DNA of 64,000 nucleotides from Pseudomonas sp. C2B4 (GCF_013359695.1 NZ_JABFMU010000019.1:32333-96332), one strand, 5' to 3'; counted from the stretch's first letter, positions 38,303 to 46,914 are shown. The notes: generated by a model from the sequence alone, not told the origin. Made by a program: numbers and translations.

Positions 38303-38524
38303 ATGACTCAACGGACGCTGGCCACTTTCATGCTCGCACTGGGCCTTGCCACCCTCGCCGGTTGCGCATCCCCAACAGTGATCACCTTGAATGACGGTCG
38401 CGAAATCCAGGCCGTCGACACGCCACAATATGACAAGGATTCGGGCTTCTACGAATTCGAACAACTGGATGGCAAGCAGACCCGTATCAACAAGGACCAG
38501 GTCCGCACCGTTAAAGAGTTGTAA
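38303..38524 (+). CDS. YgdI/YgdR-family lipoprotein
   Basis: 73 residues. A lipoprotein signal ends with the lipobox L-A-G-C (Cys21). The mature part (V-I-T-L-N-D-G-R-E-I-Q and the D-G-K-Q-T-R-I-N-K-D-Q-V tail) is the small SH3-like DUF903 domain of YgdI and YgdR. An envelope role is expected but undefined. A terminator follows directly. Confidence 0.88.
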   Translation: MTQRTLATFMLALGLATLAGCASPTVITLNDGREIQAVDTPQYDKDSGFYEFEQLDGKQTRINKDQVRTVKEL

Positions 38525-38548
38525 TCTGCGCGGCGACTACCGGATACA

Positions 38549-38576
38549 AAAATGCCCCGACTTGTCGGGGCATTTT
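38549..38576. terminator. Rho-independent terminator
   Basis: AAAATGCCCCGA pairs perfectly with TCGGGGCATTTT around a four-base loop. It ends the lipoprotein transcript and, having A- and T-tracts on both sides, possibly the convergent periplasmic protein gene too. Confidence 0.9.
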
Positions 38577-38594
38577 CTTATCTGACACCATAAC

Positions 38595-38876
38595 TTATGG
38601 GTTCGGTTCTTTCGCAAGCCTGTCCACGCGCGTCAATGCCTGCGTGGCTTCGGTAATGCATTTTTTGTCATCGTTGGCCGCATTGGCCGCTTCCGCGCTG
38701 GCCTGCATCCGCTTGACTTCCATGCTGGTATTTTCGGACGTTGACGGCAGGGTGGTCACCTTATCCCTGAGTTCCTGAAGCTTGATGGTGCAAAGGTCGT
38801 GTTCCCCTGCCGCGAATACCGGAGAGGCCAACACTGCAGCGCAAATGAACATTCCAGCGAAAACGGTACGTTTCAT
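38595..38876 (-). CDS. Small periplasmic protein of unknown function
   Basis: 93 residues from ATG 38876 (AAGGAG seven bases upstream); a longer in-frame extension to 39011 has no support. A clear signal peptide ends at V-F-A-A-G (residue ~22). The mature 70 residues have two cysteines (one near the start, one in D-D-K-K-C-I-T) and look helical, in the style of the DUF1090 family (YqjC-like). Its function is unknown. Confidence 0.75.
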   Translation of the reverse strand: MKRTVFAGMFICAAVLASPVFAAGEHDLCTIKLQELRDKVTTLPSTSENTSMEVKRMQASAEAANAANDDKKCITEATQALTRVDRLAKEPNP

Positions 38877-39040
38877 GGGTATCTCCTTGCATGGAAAGTC
38901 TCGGAACCGCCGGATGATCTGGCTGCGATACCGAGGTCTTTGAACGCCACGTTCGTGGGGCCTGTTCAAATGACTGCAAACCGGCCCATAAATTCGATTT
39001 TTCCTGGCCACGCCTGGAATCGGACGTTAATCACCCTTGA

Positions 39041-39931
39041 TCACCATTGCAGGGTGATCGTGCTCTCGAATTCTCTTTCCTGCCCGGTGACCGGGTCCAC
39101 AAACTTCAGCCCTTGGGCCAGGAGCTTCAATGGATTGGCGTAGTCGTCCTCCACATCCTTGAGTACCTGTGGATAAAACGGGTCATTGCAAATGCTCGCG
39201 CCCAACGCTGTCATGTGTACCCGTAACTGGTGCTTTTTGCCCGTCACCGGATAAAGGCCATAGCGCCAGAGATCACCATTCTTTTCCCTGACCTCGACAG
39301 CCGTTTCGGTGTTTGGGGCACCCGGCCCCTCCTGCATCCGGAAGAAAGGTTCGCCGTCGACGAGTCGGCTTTTATGAACCAACGGAAACGAATGCTCAGG
39401 CAATGCCCGGGCAATGGCCTCGTAGCGTTTTTCGATCTGTCGTGACGGAAACAACGACTGATACGCCGAGCGACTCTGAGGATTGGCTGAAAACAATACC
39501 AGCCCCGCCGTATGCCGGTCGATACGATGCAGGGGGACCAGGTGCGGGTTGTCCAGACGACGGATCAGCCGTCTGAGCAAGGTCTGTTCGACATATTCAC
39601 CGGCTGGCGTCACGGGCAGAAAATGCGGCTTGTCCGCCACCACCAGATGCTCGTCCGCATACAGGATCGACTCGACCACCGGGATCGTTTTTTCATCGGG
39701 GACTTCGCGAAAATAGTGAATCCGCAGTCCTTCCTTGTAAGGCAAATCGAGGGCGATCGGCGCGCCATGCCCGTCGAGGACACGGCCACGGGCGATTCGG
39801 TCCAGCCACTGCTCACGGCCGATGGCGCTGAAATGCTCGCACAGGCAATCGAAAACGGTCTGCCACGAACCAGGCGGCAAGTAGAGCGTGCTGGCCTGAC
39901 TGTGCGCCGCGGAGAAAGGTGAACTGGACAT
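39041..39931 (-). CDS. RluA-family RNA pseudouridine synthase
   Basis: 296 residues. The catalytic motif H-R-I-D-R-H-T-A-G-L-V (Asp near residue 138) and the later G-K-K-H-Q-L-R-V-H-M strand define the RluA class. The N-terminal part has an S4-like strand (I-A-R-G-R-V-L-D-G-H). It isomerises a uridine in rRNA or tRNA; the exact site cannot be read from the sequence. Single gene. Confidence 0.87.
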   Translation of the reverse strand: MSSSPFSAAHSQASTLYLPPGSWQTVFDCLCEHFSAIGREQWLDRIARGRVLDGHGAPIALDLPYKEGLRIHYFREVPDEKTIPVVESILYADEHLVVADKPHFLPVTPAGEYVEQTLLRRLIRRLDNPHLVPLHRIDRHTAGLVLFSANPQSRSAYQSLFPSRQIEKRYEAIARALPEHSFPLVHKSRLVDGEPFFRMQEGPGAPNTETAVEVREKNGDLWRYGLYPVTGKKHQLRVHMTALGASICNDPFYPQVLKDVEDDYANPLKLLAQGLKFVDPVTGQEREFESTITLQW

Positions 39932-40002
39932 ACGGAAACTCTAACCCTCAATACAGGGCGACATTATCCAACAGTGTCGGGAACGAACCTAGCGGAGAAT
40001 CC

Positions 40003-40320
40003 CTAAGCCGGTATTTGCCTGCGCGCTGCCGCTTCGGTGTACTCCTTGAGCCAGCGCAGTACATCGACCGCCTCCCAGCGACCCGGGTCATACAATGCAT
40101 ACAACAAGCCCTGATAACCCACGACATCCAATTGTCGGTGATAGCCCGCGCGCTGGAACAAGGCTTCGATTTCAGCGAAACAGGTATTGAAATGCAGCTT
40201 GTTGAATGGCGTCTTGCCTTCCGTTACCAATCCGTCCAGACGCAATTCGAGGACAGCCTCGCGTACCACGTCCACCGACATCCGGTTCACGCTGCTCTTC
40301 AATTGTTCGACATTGACCAC
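40003..40320 (-). CDS. Small SOS-box-associated protein
   Basis: 105 residues from GTG 40320 with AGAGGGA upstream. It is basic/acidic mixed and mostly helical, with no membrane segment. No family with known function is recognised, though homologous small proteins are sometimes called transcriptional regulators. A textbook LexA site lies 74 bases upstream (40394-40409), so expression on DNA damage is expected. A GC-rich hairpin (40351-40377) stands in the leader between the box and the start codon. Confidence 0.75.
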   Translation of the reverse strand: MVNVEQLKSSVNRMSVDVVREAVLELRLDGLVTEGKTPFNKLHFNTCFAEIEALFQRAGYHRQLDVVGYQGLLYALYDPGRWEAVDVLRWLKEYTEAAARRQIPA

Positions 40321-40350
40321 GATTCATCCCTCTCACGCCCGGACTTGCCC

Positions 40351-40377
40351 GCTGCTCCCTGAATCAGGGACAGCAGC
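40351..40377 (-). other. Leader hairpin of the SOS-box gene
   Basis: GCTGC-T-CCCTGA faces TCAGGGA-C-AGCAGC with a small bulge. It lies in the presumed 5' untranslated RNA with no T-run, so it is not a plain terminator. Confidence 0.55.
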
Positions 40378-40393
40378 GCGACAACCCGAATAA

Positions 40394-40409
40394 CTGTATA
40401 CGCATACAG
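40394..40409. promoter_or_regulatory. LexA (SOS) box
   Basis: CTGTATACGCATACAG fits the CTGT-N8-ACAG rule and its seven-base arms (ACTGTAT/ATACAGT) pair perfectly. On the minus strand a TTGCGA-N17-TATACA promoter overlaps it. Confidence 0.88.
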
Positions 40410-40488
40410 TATCCGAATCGCAACCGTTAAGCCAAGGGGATCATTCGCAAAGTTCGACCAGCGGCCCCACCGCCATCACAAAAAACGT

Positions 40489-40725
40489 TTAACGCAGAAA
40501 TGCCACTACATCGTCGGACCCGAACGGCCAGCCCAGTTCGGCTCCGGTATCGACCCGACGCAGTACCGGAATACGCAGGCTGTAGGACTTGAACCATGTT
40601 TCGTCGTCAGCGATGTCCACCAGCTCCACCAGCAGACCGCGCTCGACAAACTCCATCAGCATGGCCTCAGCCACTTCACACAGGTGGCACCCAAGGGTGC
40701 CGAACAGCTGACATTCAGGAAGCAT
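40489..40725 (-). CDS. Glutaredoxin-like protein
   Basis: 78 residues, the size of a minimal thioredoxin fold, with C-H-L-C near residue 13 as active site, a cis-proline loop R-I-P-V-L-R near 53 and G-W-P-F at the end. It belongs to the DUF836 glutaredoxin-like family. It stands alone upstream (in gene order) of nothing obvious; the partner is unknown. Confidence 0.82.
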   Translation of the reverse strand: MLPECQLFGTLGCHLCEVAEAMLMEFVERGLLVELVDIADDETWFKSYSLRIPVLRRVDTGAELGWPFGSDDVVAFLR

Positions 40726-40819
40726 GAGCGCTCAACCGAAAAAATTTGAGTGCTTATTCTAGGCCTGCCCCGAAAAACCGTCGAGCGCCCGCCGTTGGCC
40801 AGGCGCGCAAGACCGGCAC

Positions 40820-42028
40820 TCAATCCTGGCTGACAGCGCCGATCTTGTGCACCGACAAATCCGCCCCGTAATACTCTTCTTCCTGGCTCAGCCGCAGACC
40901 ATGGAACGCCTTGATAGCGCCATACACCGCGAATCCACCGATCAATGCCACGACCACGCCCAATGTCGTGCCGATCAACTGACTGATCAGGCTCACCCCG
41001 CCCAGCCCTCCCAATGCGCTCTGGCCGAAGATGCCGCAGGCAATCCCCCCCCACACGCCACACAGGCCATGCAATGGCCAGACACCCAGCACATCGTCGA
41101 TGTGCCATTTGCCTTGAGCGGCCGTAAAACACCAGACAAACAACGCGCCGGCAATCGCACCGGTCACCAGCGCGCCCACAGGGTGCATCAGGTCGGAGCC
41201 GGCACAGATCGCCACCAGCCCGGCCAACGGGCCGTTGTGCAGGAAGCCCGGGTCATTGCGCCCGACAATCAGGGCCGCCACCGTGCCGCCCACCATGGCC
41301 ATCAGCGAGTTCACCGCCACCAGTCCGCTGACCCCTTGCAGGGTTTGTGCGCTCATCACGTTGAAGCCAAACCAGCCGACGATCAGGATCCACGACCCCA
41401 ACGCCAGAAACGGAATACTCGACGGCGCGAATGCCACCAGGCGCCCTTCGCGGTATCGACCATTGCGCGGTCCCAGCAGCAACACCGCCGCCAACGCCAG
41501 CCAGCCGCCCATGGCATGGACCACCACGGAGCCTGCAAAATCATGGAAAGCGGCGCCGAAGCGTTCCTGCAACCAGGCCTGAAAACCAAAGTTGCCGTTC
41601 CAGATCATGCCTTCGAAGAAGGGATAGATGAACGCCACGATCAGCGCTGTTGCGCACAGTTGCGGAACGAATCGCGCACGCTCGGCGATGCCGCCGGAAA
41701 TGATCGCCGGGATCGCCGCCGCAAAGGTCAGCAAAAAGAAAAACTTCACCAGCCCGTAACCGTGATCGGCATTGATCACGGCCGCCGGCTGCATAAAGGT
41801 CACCCCATAGGAAATCCAATAGCCTATAAAGAAGTAGGCCAGGGTCGAAACGGCGAAGTCGCTGAGGATCTTCGACAGCGCATTGACCTGGTTTTTTTGC
41901 CGAACCGTGCCGACCTCCAGAAAGGCGAAACCGGCATGCATGGCCAGCACCATGACCGCCCCGATCAGAATGAACAACGTGTTGGAGCTATGGACCAGGC
42001 TGTCCACAGCGCTTTGCAGATTTTCCAT
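40820..42028 (-). CDS. amt: Amt-family ammonium transporter
   Basis: 402 residues with about eleven membrane helices. Amt landmarks are present: D-F-A-G-S-V-V-V-H (conserved Asp and first pore His) and L-H-G-L-C-G-V-W-G (second pore His). It lacks a cleavable AmtB-type long signal peptide, as in many short Amt proteins. It imports ammonium or methylammonium. A sigma-54 promoter stands 51 bases upstream (42079-42094), fitting nitrogen control. No glnK gene is adjacent, which is unusual because amtB is commonly paired with it. Confidence 0.92.
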   Translation of the reverse strand: MENLQSAVDSLVHSSNTLFILIGAVMVLAMHAGFAFLEVGTVRQKNQVNALSKILSDFAVSTLAYFFIGYWISYGVTFMQPAAVINADHGYGLVKFFFLLTFAAAIPAIISGGIAERARFVPQLCATALIVAFIYPFFEGMIWNGNFGFQAWLQERFGAAFHDFAGSVVVHAMGGWLALAAVLLLGPRNGRYREGRLVAFAPSSIPFLALGSWILIVGWFGFNVMSAQTLQGVSGLVAVNSLMAMVGGTVAALIVGRNDPGFLHNGPLAGLVAICAGSDLMHPVGALVTGAIAGALFVWCFTAAQGKWHIDDVLGVWPLHGLCGVWGGIACGIFGQSALGGLGGVSLISQLIGTTLGVVVALIGGFAVYGAIKAFHGLRLSQEEEYYGADLSVHKIGAVSQD

Positions 42029-42078
42029 GGATTAGGCAGACCTTAAGGCTAAGAAAAGCACCAAAGCAGTTCGCGCGG

Positions 42079-42094
42079 GCAATCCATGCACCAA
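42079..42094 (-). promoter_or_regulatory. Sigma-54 promoter of amt
   Basis: On the minus strand TTGGTGCATGGATTGC shows GG and GC separated by ten bases, as needed at -24/-12. Only two consensus positions differ. I did not find a clear NtrC site upstream. Confidence 0.8.
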
Positions 42095-42354
42095 GTTGTG
42101 ACGTCACGCATCGAGTACGTCACTCCCGATGAACCGCTTTGGCGCACAGGGTTCGTCAAGGTCAGTCACGACCGGGACATTTGCTCGGGATTTGATTATT
42201 TGAGTTAAGGTTTTACGTGAATCATGCCCGGCAACAGCGCATTGGCACTGCCTGGCGCACCACGACACAGCAAAAGTTGTACCAGTCGTTTGTACTGAAC
42301 CTTCGCGCAAGGCTCATACTCGAACGTTTCAGACGCCACTTATGGAGATCACCC
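42095..42354. other. Intergenic region between amt and elaB-like gene
   Basis: Contains regulatory sequence for both divergent genes and no convincing gene. An in-frame extension of the next gene back to 42217 has no ribosome site. Confidence 0.5.
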
Positions 42355-42669
42355 ATGGCCAGTACCAAGGCAAAGACTGCTCAAGAAATCCTGATGAACG
42401 ACTTTCAGACACTGGTCAGCGACACCGAAAAGTTGCTGGAACATACGGCGTCCCTGGCCGGTGATCAGGCCGACGAGTTGCGCGAGCAGATCCACGACAG
42501 CCTGCTGCGTGCCCGGGAAACCTTGAAGCTGACCGAAGACTCCTTGCGCGAACGTGGCGAGGCTGCCGTCACCGCCGCCGAAGATTATGTACAGGCCAAC
42601 CCGTGGCAAGCGGTCGGCATTGCCGCCGGTGTGGGTTTCCTGATCGGCCTGCTGGCAACCCGGCGCTGA
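42355..42669 (+). CDS. ElaB/YqjD-family (DUF883) membrane-anchored protein
   Basis: 104 residues from ATG 42355 (GGAGA upstream). A long amphipathic helix (about 10-75, rich in E, L, R) ends in one membrane helix with glycine spacing (A-V-G-I-A-A-G-V-G-F-L-I-G-L-L-A) at the C-terminus. ElaB/YqjD proteins sit on the inner membrane and in E. coli bind ribosomes in stationary phase. It is the first of three closely packed genes (YqjD-YqjE-YqjK arrangement). Confidence 0.88.
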   Translation: MASTKAKTAQEILMNDFQTLVSDTEKLLEHTASLAGDQADELREQIHDSLLRARETLKLTEDSLRERGEAAVTAAEDYVQANPWQAVGIAAGVGFLIGLLATRR

Positions 42670-42671
42670 TT

Positions 42672-43061
42672 ATGGCGACCGAAGATTTCGGCTCGTCCAC
42701 GACGGGCGCAAGTTCCTCATCGCGGCGCCTGGGTGCCGCCGTACTTGGATTGCTGCACAGCCATGTCGAATTGTTCGGCATCGAACTGCAGGAACAAAAG
42801 GCACGCACCGTAAGCCTGCTGCTGTTTGCTGGCCTGGCCTTGGTGTTTGCCCTGCTGTTGCTGGTGGGATTGTCAACGCTGGTGCTGATCCTGTTTTGGG
42901 ACACCAATCGCCTGGCGGCCATCATTGGCCTTTGCGCGTTCTATGCCCTGGCAGCGGTCTTCTGCGGCATTCGCCTGAGGGCAGCGATTTTTGATGAATC
43001 CTCACCCTTCCATGGCACCCTGGAAGAGCTGGCCAACGACAGGGAGCGCTTGCTGCCATGA
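42672..43061 (+). CDS. YqjE-family membrane protein (phage-holin-like)
   Basis: 129 residues. ATG 42672 lies three bases after the preceding stop. Two membrane helices (about 45-70 and 80-100) follow an N-terminal helix S-H-V-E-L-F-G-I-E-L-Q-E-Q-K, typical of the YqjE/holin III family. Function is unknown; the genes always travel together with DUF883 proteins. Confidence 0.86.
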   Translation: MATEDFGSSTTGASSSSRRLGAAVLGLLHSHVELFGIELQEQKARTVSLLLFAGLALVFALLLLVGLSTLVLILFWDTNRLAAIIGLCAFYALAAVFCGIRLRAAIFDESSPFHGTLEELANDRERLLP

Positions 43062-43399
43062 ACCTGCCTGAACTGCCTCGCAACAGCTCCCGCACGGAAA
43101 TGCGCAAGGCGTTGATCCGTCTGCGCATGGAAATGCATCGCCAGGAAATCCGCCACGAATCCGCGCAACTGCTGCAACCCCTGCAGCGTGTTCGCGAAAT
43201 GAAGCAAAACCTGCATGAAGGCTTCGGTATCAAGCACGCTCCACTCTGGGGCGTAGCGGCGGTGACGCTCCTGGGGTTTCTGACCGGCAAGGGCGCCAGG
43301 ACTGGCGGCGTCAGCAGCCTGACCCGACTGCTGCAGCTCGGCACCACGCTGGGCCCCCTGATCAAACTGGTGATGCAAGGCTCCTCGCGTAAACCCTGA
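43058..43399 (+). CDS. YqjK-like small membrane protein
   Basis: 113 residues starting in an ATGA overlap with the YqjE-like gene. The N-terminal half is a charged helix (R-K-A-L-I-R-L-R-M-E-M-H-R-Q-E-I-R), followed by one or two hydrophobic stretches (G-V-A-A-V-T-L-L-G-F-L-T-G). It completes the three-gene unit. Confidence 0.78.
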   Translation: MNLPELPRNSSRTEMRKALIRLRMEMHRQEIRHESAQLLQPLQRVREMKQNLHEGFGIKHAPLWGVAAVTLLGFLTGKGARTGGVSSLTRLLQLGTTLGPLIKLVMQGSSRKP

Positions 43400-43534
43400 C
43401 CTGTCACTTCTGGCTACATTCTTGCAATGCCCACGGAATGAACCTCTTAACCGAGAGGTTCAATCCTGCATGACTGCCCGGCAGTACCCGGTCACCAGGT
43501 TTAATCCAAAAACAAGATCAACCAAGGAGGCCTC

Positions 43535-44698
43535 GTGATCGACGGGCAACCGCTCGCCTGTTTTCAGCCGTTCATCGACACCGCTACCGGCCGGATCGCA
43601 GGCGTGGAGGCGTTGGGCCGACTGCGCCAGGCAGACGGTCAGTTGGCCTCGGTGGGACCGTTGTTCACCGACCCGCGCACGAACGCCGTGGCCCTGCGCC
43701 GCCTGGATCGCCAATTGCGCGATGACGCATTGAGCCGCCTGCACCAGGCGCCCTCCGACTGGTTTCTCAGCCTGAACATTTCCCCGCGCTGGATCAGCCG
43801 ATTACGCCCGGACCAGCCACTTCCGAGCCTGAAGCAACTGGGCAAGTACGGTGTCGACCCACGGCGAATCGTCTTCGAGATTACCGAACTGGGCGGTGAT
43901 ATCCAGCGACTGGCCCAAGTGGTCGCACGTTACCGATCAGCCGGTGCACGGATCGCCATCGATGACTTCGGTGCGGGCTACTCCCAGCTCGATCGCGTGT
44001 TGGCACTGCAACCGGACATTCTCAAACTCGACATGCGTTTGTTCCAGGCGGCGGCGCTCGGCGGACCGAGCACCGACGTGGTCAAGGCCCTGGCTCAAAT
44101 GGCGGAGAAAACCGGTTGCTGGATCATCGCCGAGGGCGTGGAAACCGACGCTCAGCTTAATTTTGCGCTGGAGTGCGGCTCACGCTTTGTACAGGGTTTT
44201 CTGTTCGCCGAGGCTCAGGCACATTTCTTTTCCAGCGACGCCTTCGTCGAGCGCTTTGCACAACTGCGACAGCGCTATGTTCAGCAGAAACTGGCCGAGC
44301 GCGGACGCCTGATGATCATGCGCCAGCAACTCGGCGAACTGATGACGATCCTGCAGACCTGGGCCCAGGCTCGCGCCCCGCTCAGTGACTTGCCCCAACT
44401 GGATGCCTTTCCCTGGCTGTTACGCTTCTACCAATGCGACCGTCACGGCACCCAATTGACGCCGAACCTGGAATGGCGCAACAGCGGTTGGGTGGCTGAC
44501 AATCGCTATCTGGGCCATAACTGGTCCTGGCGTCCGTATTTTTATCACTTGCTGGCAGAGGGCTGGGAGGAACGGCGCCTGACCCTCTCCAATACCTATC
44601 GCGACGCGACCAGCAATCAGTACTGCCTCACCGCCGGGCAGTTTTTCGACAATGGCGAACGCTTGCTGCTCATCGATATCGATGCGGTAGGACTCTAG
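43535..44698 (+). CDS. EAL-domain c-di-GMP phosphodiesterase with C-terminal Cache/YkuI_C-like domain
   Basis: 387 residues from GTG 43535, behind a strong AAGGAGG. EAL domain 1-240 with the full catalytic set: E25-A-L, N81, E118, D143-D144, K164, E200 and Q220, so it should hydrolyse c-di-GMP. A linker helix (250-290) leads to a C-terminal PAS/Cache-like domain (300-387: [10 protein letters not shown] then S-N-T-Y-R-D), recalling the EAL-YkuI_C layout of Bacillus YkuI. There is no signal peptide or membrane segment, so this sensor part is cytoplasmic. It is followed 76 bases later by dgt. Confidence 0.87.
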   Translation: MIDGQPLACFQPFIDTATGRIAGVEALGRLRQADGQLASVGPLFTDPRTNAVALRRLDRQLRDDALSRLHQAPSDWFLSLNISPRWISRLRPDQPLPSLKQLGKYGVDPRRIVFEITELGGDIQRLAQVVARYRSAGARIAIDDFGAGYSQLDRVLALQPDILKLDMRLFQAAALGGPSTDVVKALAQMAEKTGCWIIAEGVETDAQLNFALECGSRFVQGFLFAEAQAHFFSSDAFVERFAQLRQRYVQQKLAERGRLMIMRQQLGELMTILQTWAQARAPLSDLPQLDAFPWLLRFYQCDRHGTQLTPNLEWRNSGWVADNRYLGHNWSWRPYFYHLLAEGWEERRLTLSNTYRDATSNQYCLTAGQFFDNGERLLLIDIDAVGL

Positions 44699-44774
44699 GC
44701 GGGCGTTTCCACTTGCAGGTCCCGGTGCGAACCGGGAAGCTAGGGACTCAAGTCACCCGACGGAGAGACCCGCC
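44698..44774 (+). other. Foldable 77-nt leader in front of dgt
   Basis: GGCGGG (44698-44703) can pair with CCCGCC (44769-44774), enclosing a seven-base hairpin closed by a GCGA tetraloop (44720-44737) and a weaker stem (44743-44757). The outer stem ends at the base before the TTG start codon and lies next to the GGAGAG ribosome site. Parts look like a degenerate cobalamin-riboswitch core. No proof of function. Confidence 0.4.
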
Positions 44775-46103
44775 TTGGATTGGCACACCCTGCTTACCCG
44801 CGAACGCCTCGGAAAGCCTCTGCACAGCCCGCAAGAACTCGGCCGCAGTCCTTTTCACAAAGACCATGACCGCATCATCTTCTCGGGGGCTTTTCGTCGT
44901 CTCGGACGCAAGACCCAAGTGCATCCGGTCTCCAGCAACGACCATATCCACACGCGCCTGACCCACTCGCTGGAAGTCAGTTGTGTCGGCCGTTCGCTGG
45001 GCATGCGCGTCGGTGAAACCATCCGCAGCGCCCTGCCAGACTGGTGCGAGCCCAGCGACCTGGGGATGGTCGTGCAATCGGCCTGCCTGGCCCATGACAT
45101 CGGCAATCCGCCGTTCGGCCACTCCGGCGAAGATGCGATCCGTCATTGGTTCCAGCAGGCTGCCGGTCGTGGCTGGCTGGATGCAATGAGCGAGGCCGAG
45201 CGTAATGACTTCCTCAACTTCGAAGGCAACGCCCAAGGCTTTCGGGTCCTGACCCAGCTGGAGTACCACCAGTTCGACGGAGGCACGCGTCTGACCTACG
45301 CCACCCTCGGCACTTATCTGAAGTACCCATGGACAGCCAGGCACGCCGATTCGCTTGGGTACAAGAAACACAAGTTCGGCTGCTACCAGAGCGAACTGCC
45401 GCTGCTCGAACAGATCGCCCAGAAACTGGGCCTGCCGCAACTCGAAGAACAGCGCTGGGCGCGTCACCCGCTGGTGTACCTGATGGAGGCCGCCGATGAC
45501 ATCTGCTACGCCCTGATCGATCTTGAAGACGGCCTGGAAATGGAGTTGCTCGATTACGCAGAAGTCGAGTCCTTGTTGCTCGACCTCGTGGGTGACGATT
45601 TGCCGGAAACCTATCGTCAACTCGGCCCCGGGGATTCTCGCCGACGCAAACTGGCCATCCTGCGCGGCAAAGCCATCGAGCACCTGACCAATGCCGCCGC
45701 ACGCGCCTTTGTCGAGCAGCAAGACACTTTGCTGGCCGGTACGCTGCCGGGCGATCTGGTGGAACATATGCACGGCCCGGCCAAACGTTGTGTCCTGAAT
45801 GCAAAAGACATGGCGCGCAAAAAAATCTTCCAGGATAAGCGCAAGACCCTGCACGAAATCGGCGCCTACACGACACTGGAAATCCTGCTCAATGCCTTCT
45901 GTGGCGCAGCCCTGGAACAACACAACGGACGCACGCCATCCTTCAAGAGTCGGCGAACGCTCGACCTGTTGGGTAACAACGCACCCGATCCGCATGGCTC
46001 ATTGCACACGTCATTTCTGCGGATGATCGATTTCATTGCCGGAATGACAGACAGCTACGCCAGCGACATGGCGCTGGAAATGACGGGGCGCTCCAGCCAC
46101 TGA
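44775..46103 (+). CDS. dgt: dGTPase / deoxynucleotide triphosphohydrolase
   Basis: 442 residues from TTG 44775, with GGAGAG nine bases upstream. HD-superfamily motif: H64 in [10 protein letters not shown]107-D108 in [14 protein letters not shown], and a later Asp in M-E-A-A-D-D-I-C-Y. It splits dNTPs to deoxynucleoside and triphosphate. This is the shorter dGTPase-like type seen in P. aeruginosa next to the rocS2/rocA2 region, matching the neighbourhood here. Confidence 0.92.
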   Translation: MDWHTLLTRERLGKPLHSPQELGRSPFHKDHDRIIFSGAFRRLGRKTQVHPVSSNDHIHTRLTHSLEVSCVGRSLGMRVGETIRSALPDWCEPSDLGMVVQSACLAHDIGNPPFGHSGEDAIRHWFQQAAGRGWLDAMSEAERNDFLNFEGNAQGFRVLTQLEYHQFDGGTRLTYATLGTYLKYPWTARHADSLGYKKHKFGCYQSELPLLEQIAQKLGLPQLEEQRWARHPLVYLMEAADDICYALIDLEDGLEMELLDYAEVESLLLDLVGDDLPETYRQLGPGDSRRRKLAILRGKAIEHLTNAAARAFVEQQDTLLAGTLPGDLVEHMHGPAKRCVLNAKDMARKKIFQDKRKTLHEIGAYTTLEILLNAFCGAALEQHNGRTPSFKSRRTLDLLGNNAPDPHGSLHTSFLRMIDFIAGMTDSYASDMALEMTGRSSH

Positions 46104-46282
46104 CAAGTGCTGGTCGATCAGCCATTACGCCACCTGTAATGGCCGATCAGTCCCCCAAAAACCAAGTGCACTCAAGGCTCGCTGAATTCCCCTACAGCTA
46201 GTGTCGAGTGAACTGATCGATTGCCGAGTATTGACGCGAAACAATCACGCCTCCTTTGTTCAATAAAAGAAGCGTGAATAAT

Positions 46283-46705
46283 ATGATCAAAGAACATTTG
46301 CGCATCTTGCTGGTGGAAGACCACCCCTTTCAGCTCAGGGCAACACAATATCTGCTCGAAAGTTACGGCTTCACCCGTCTGACCACAACCGACAGCGCCC
46401 AAGGCGCATTGCAAAAGATGCTTGGTGCGGAGCAACCTTTCGACATTCTTTTGTGCGATCAATGTCTGCCCGATATTTGCGGGATTGATTTGGTCAGGTT
46501 CGCCAGTCATCACGGATTGATCAAACATGCCATCCTCCTAAGTAGCCTGACGCCCACTGAATTGGAAGGACTTGAAAACGTGGCAAATGTTCATGACCTT
46601 CCACTATTGGGGTATTTGGTCAAGCCGTTAAAACAGGCCGAATTCATACAAATATTGACCTCAACACCGAATAAACAACAAGCAGAAAAAGCCACCAAAA
46701 AATAA
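46283..46705 (+). CDS. Receiver-only response regulator, RocR-receiver-like
   Basis: 140 residues from ATG 46283; a TTG at 46256 is an alternative. A single receiver domain: acidic pocket V-E-D-H (residues ~14-17), phospho-Asp in L-L-C-D-Q-C-L-P, and K in L-V-K-P-L. The phrase E-D-H-P-F-Q and the block L-L-S-S-L-T recall the receiver of RocR (which carries an EAL domain after it), but here the protein ends after the receiver. It stands just before a RocA/RocS-like pair. A role as phosphate sink or competitor is inferred. Confidence 0.75.
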   Translation: MIKEHLRILLVEDHPFQLRATQYLLESYGFTRLTTTDSAQGALQKMLGAEQPFDILLCDQCLPDICGIDLVRFASHHGLIKHAILLSSLTPTELEGLENVANVHDLPLLGYLVKPLKQAEFIQILTSTPNKQQAEKATKK

Positions 46706-46796
46706 TAAAAAACCCACAAGCCATTTTATCAAACAGCAACTAAACGAAAACAACTTTCATTCATCCTCATAAAAAACCTAGTTGACTCGTAAGCCC

Positions 46797-46825
46797 ATTC
46801 CTTTTTGCCTGTAGGAACATTCCTA
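46797..46825. promoter_or_regulatory. BvgA-like binding heptads upstream of the regulator
   Basis: TAGGAAC-ATTCCTA (46812-46825) is a head-to-head pair of heptads resembling the BvgA consensus TTTCCTA. A third heptad, ATTCCTT, lies exactly 22 bases upstream (46797). Spacing of 22 bases is the tandem spacing of BvgA dimers. Confidence 0.6.
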
Positions 46826-46914
46826 TATTGCTGCTACAGGTACGTCAGTTCATACGTCACCTCAACTATCTGAGCTAAGGTGCGCCCTTTATTCAGCTCG
46901 CATGGGATTTGATT

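Noticed and set aside
42060..42140. NtrC sites before the amt promoter
   Set aside because: GCACCAA half-sites occur, but none form a proper pair upstream of the -24/-12 element.
44698..44774. tRNA-like gene of 77 nt
   Set aside because: The length is suggestive but there is no T-loop, anticodon arm or CCA end.
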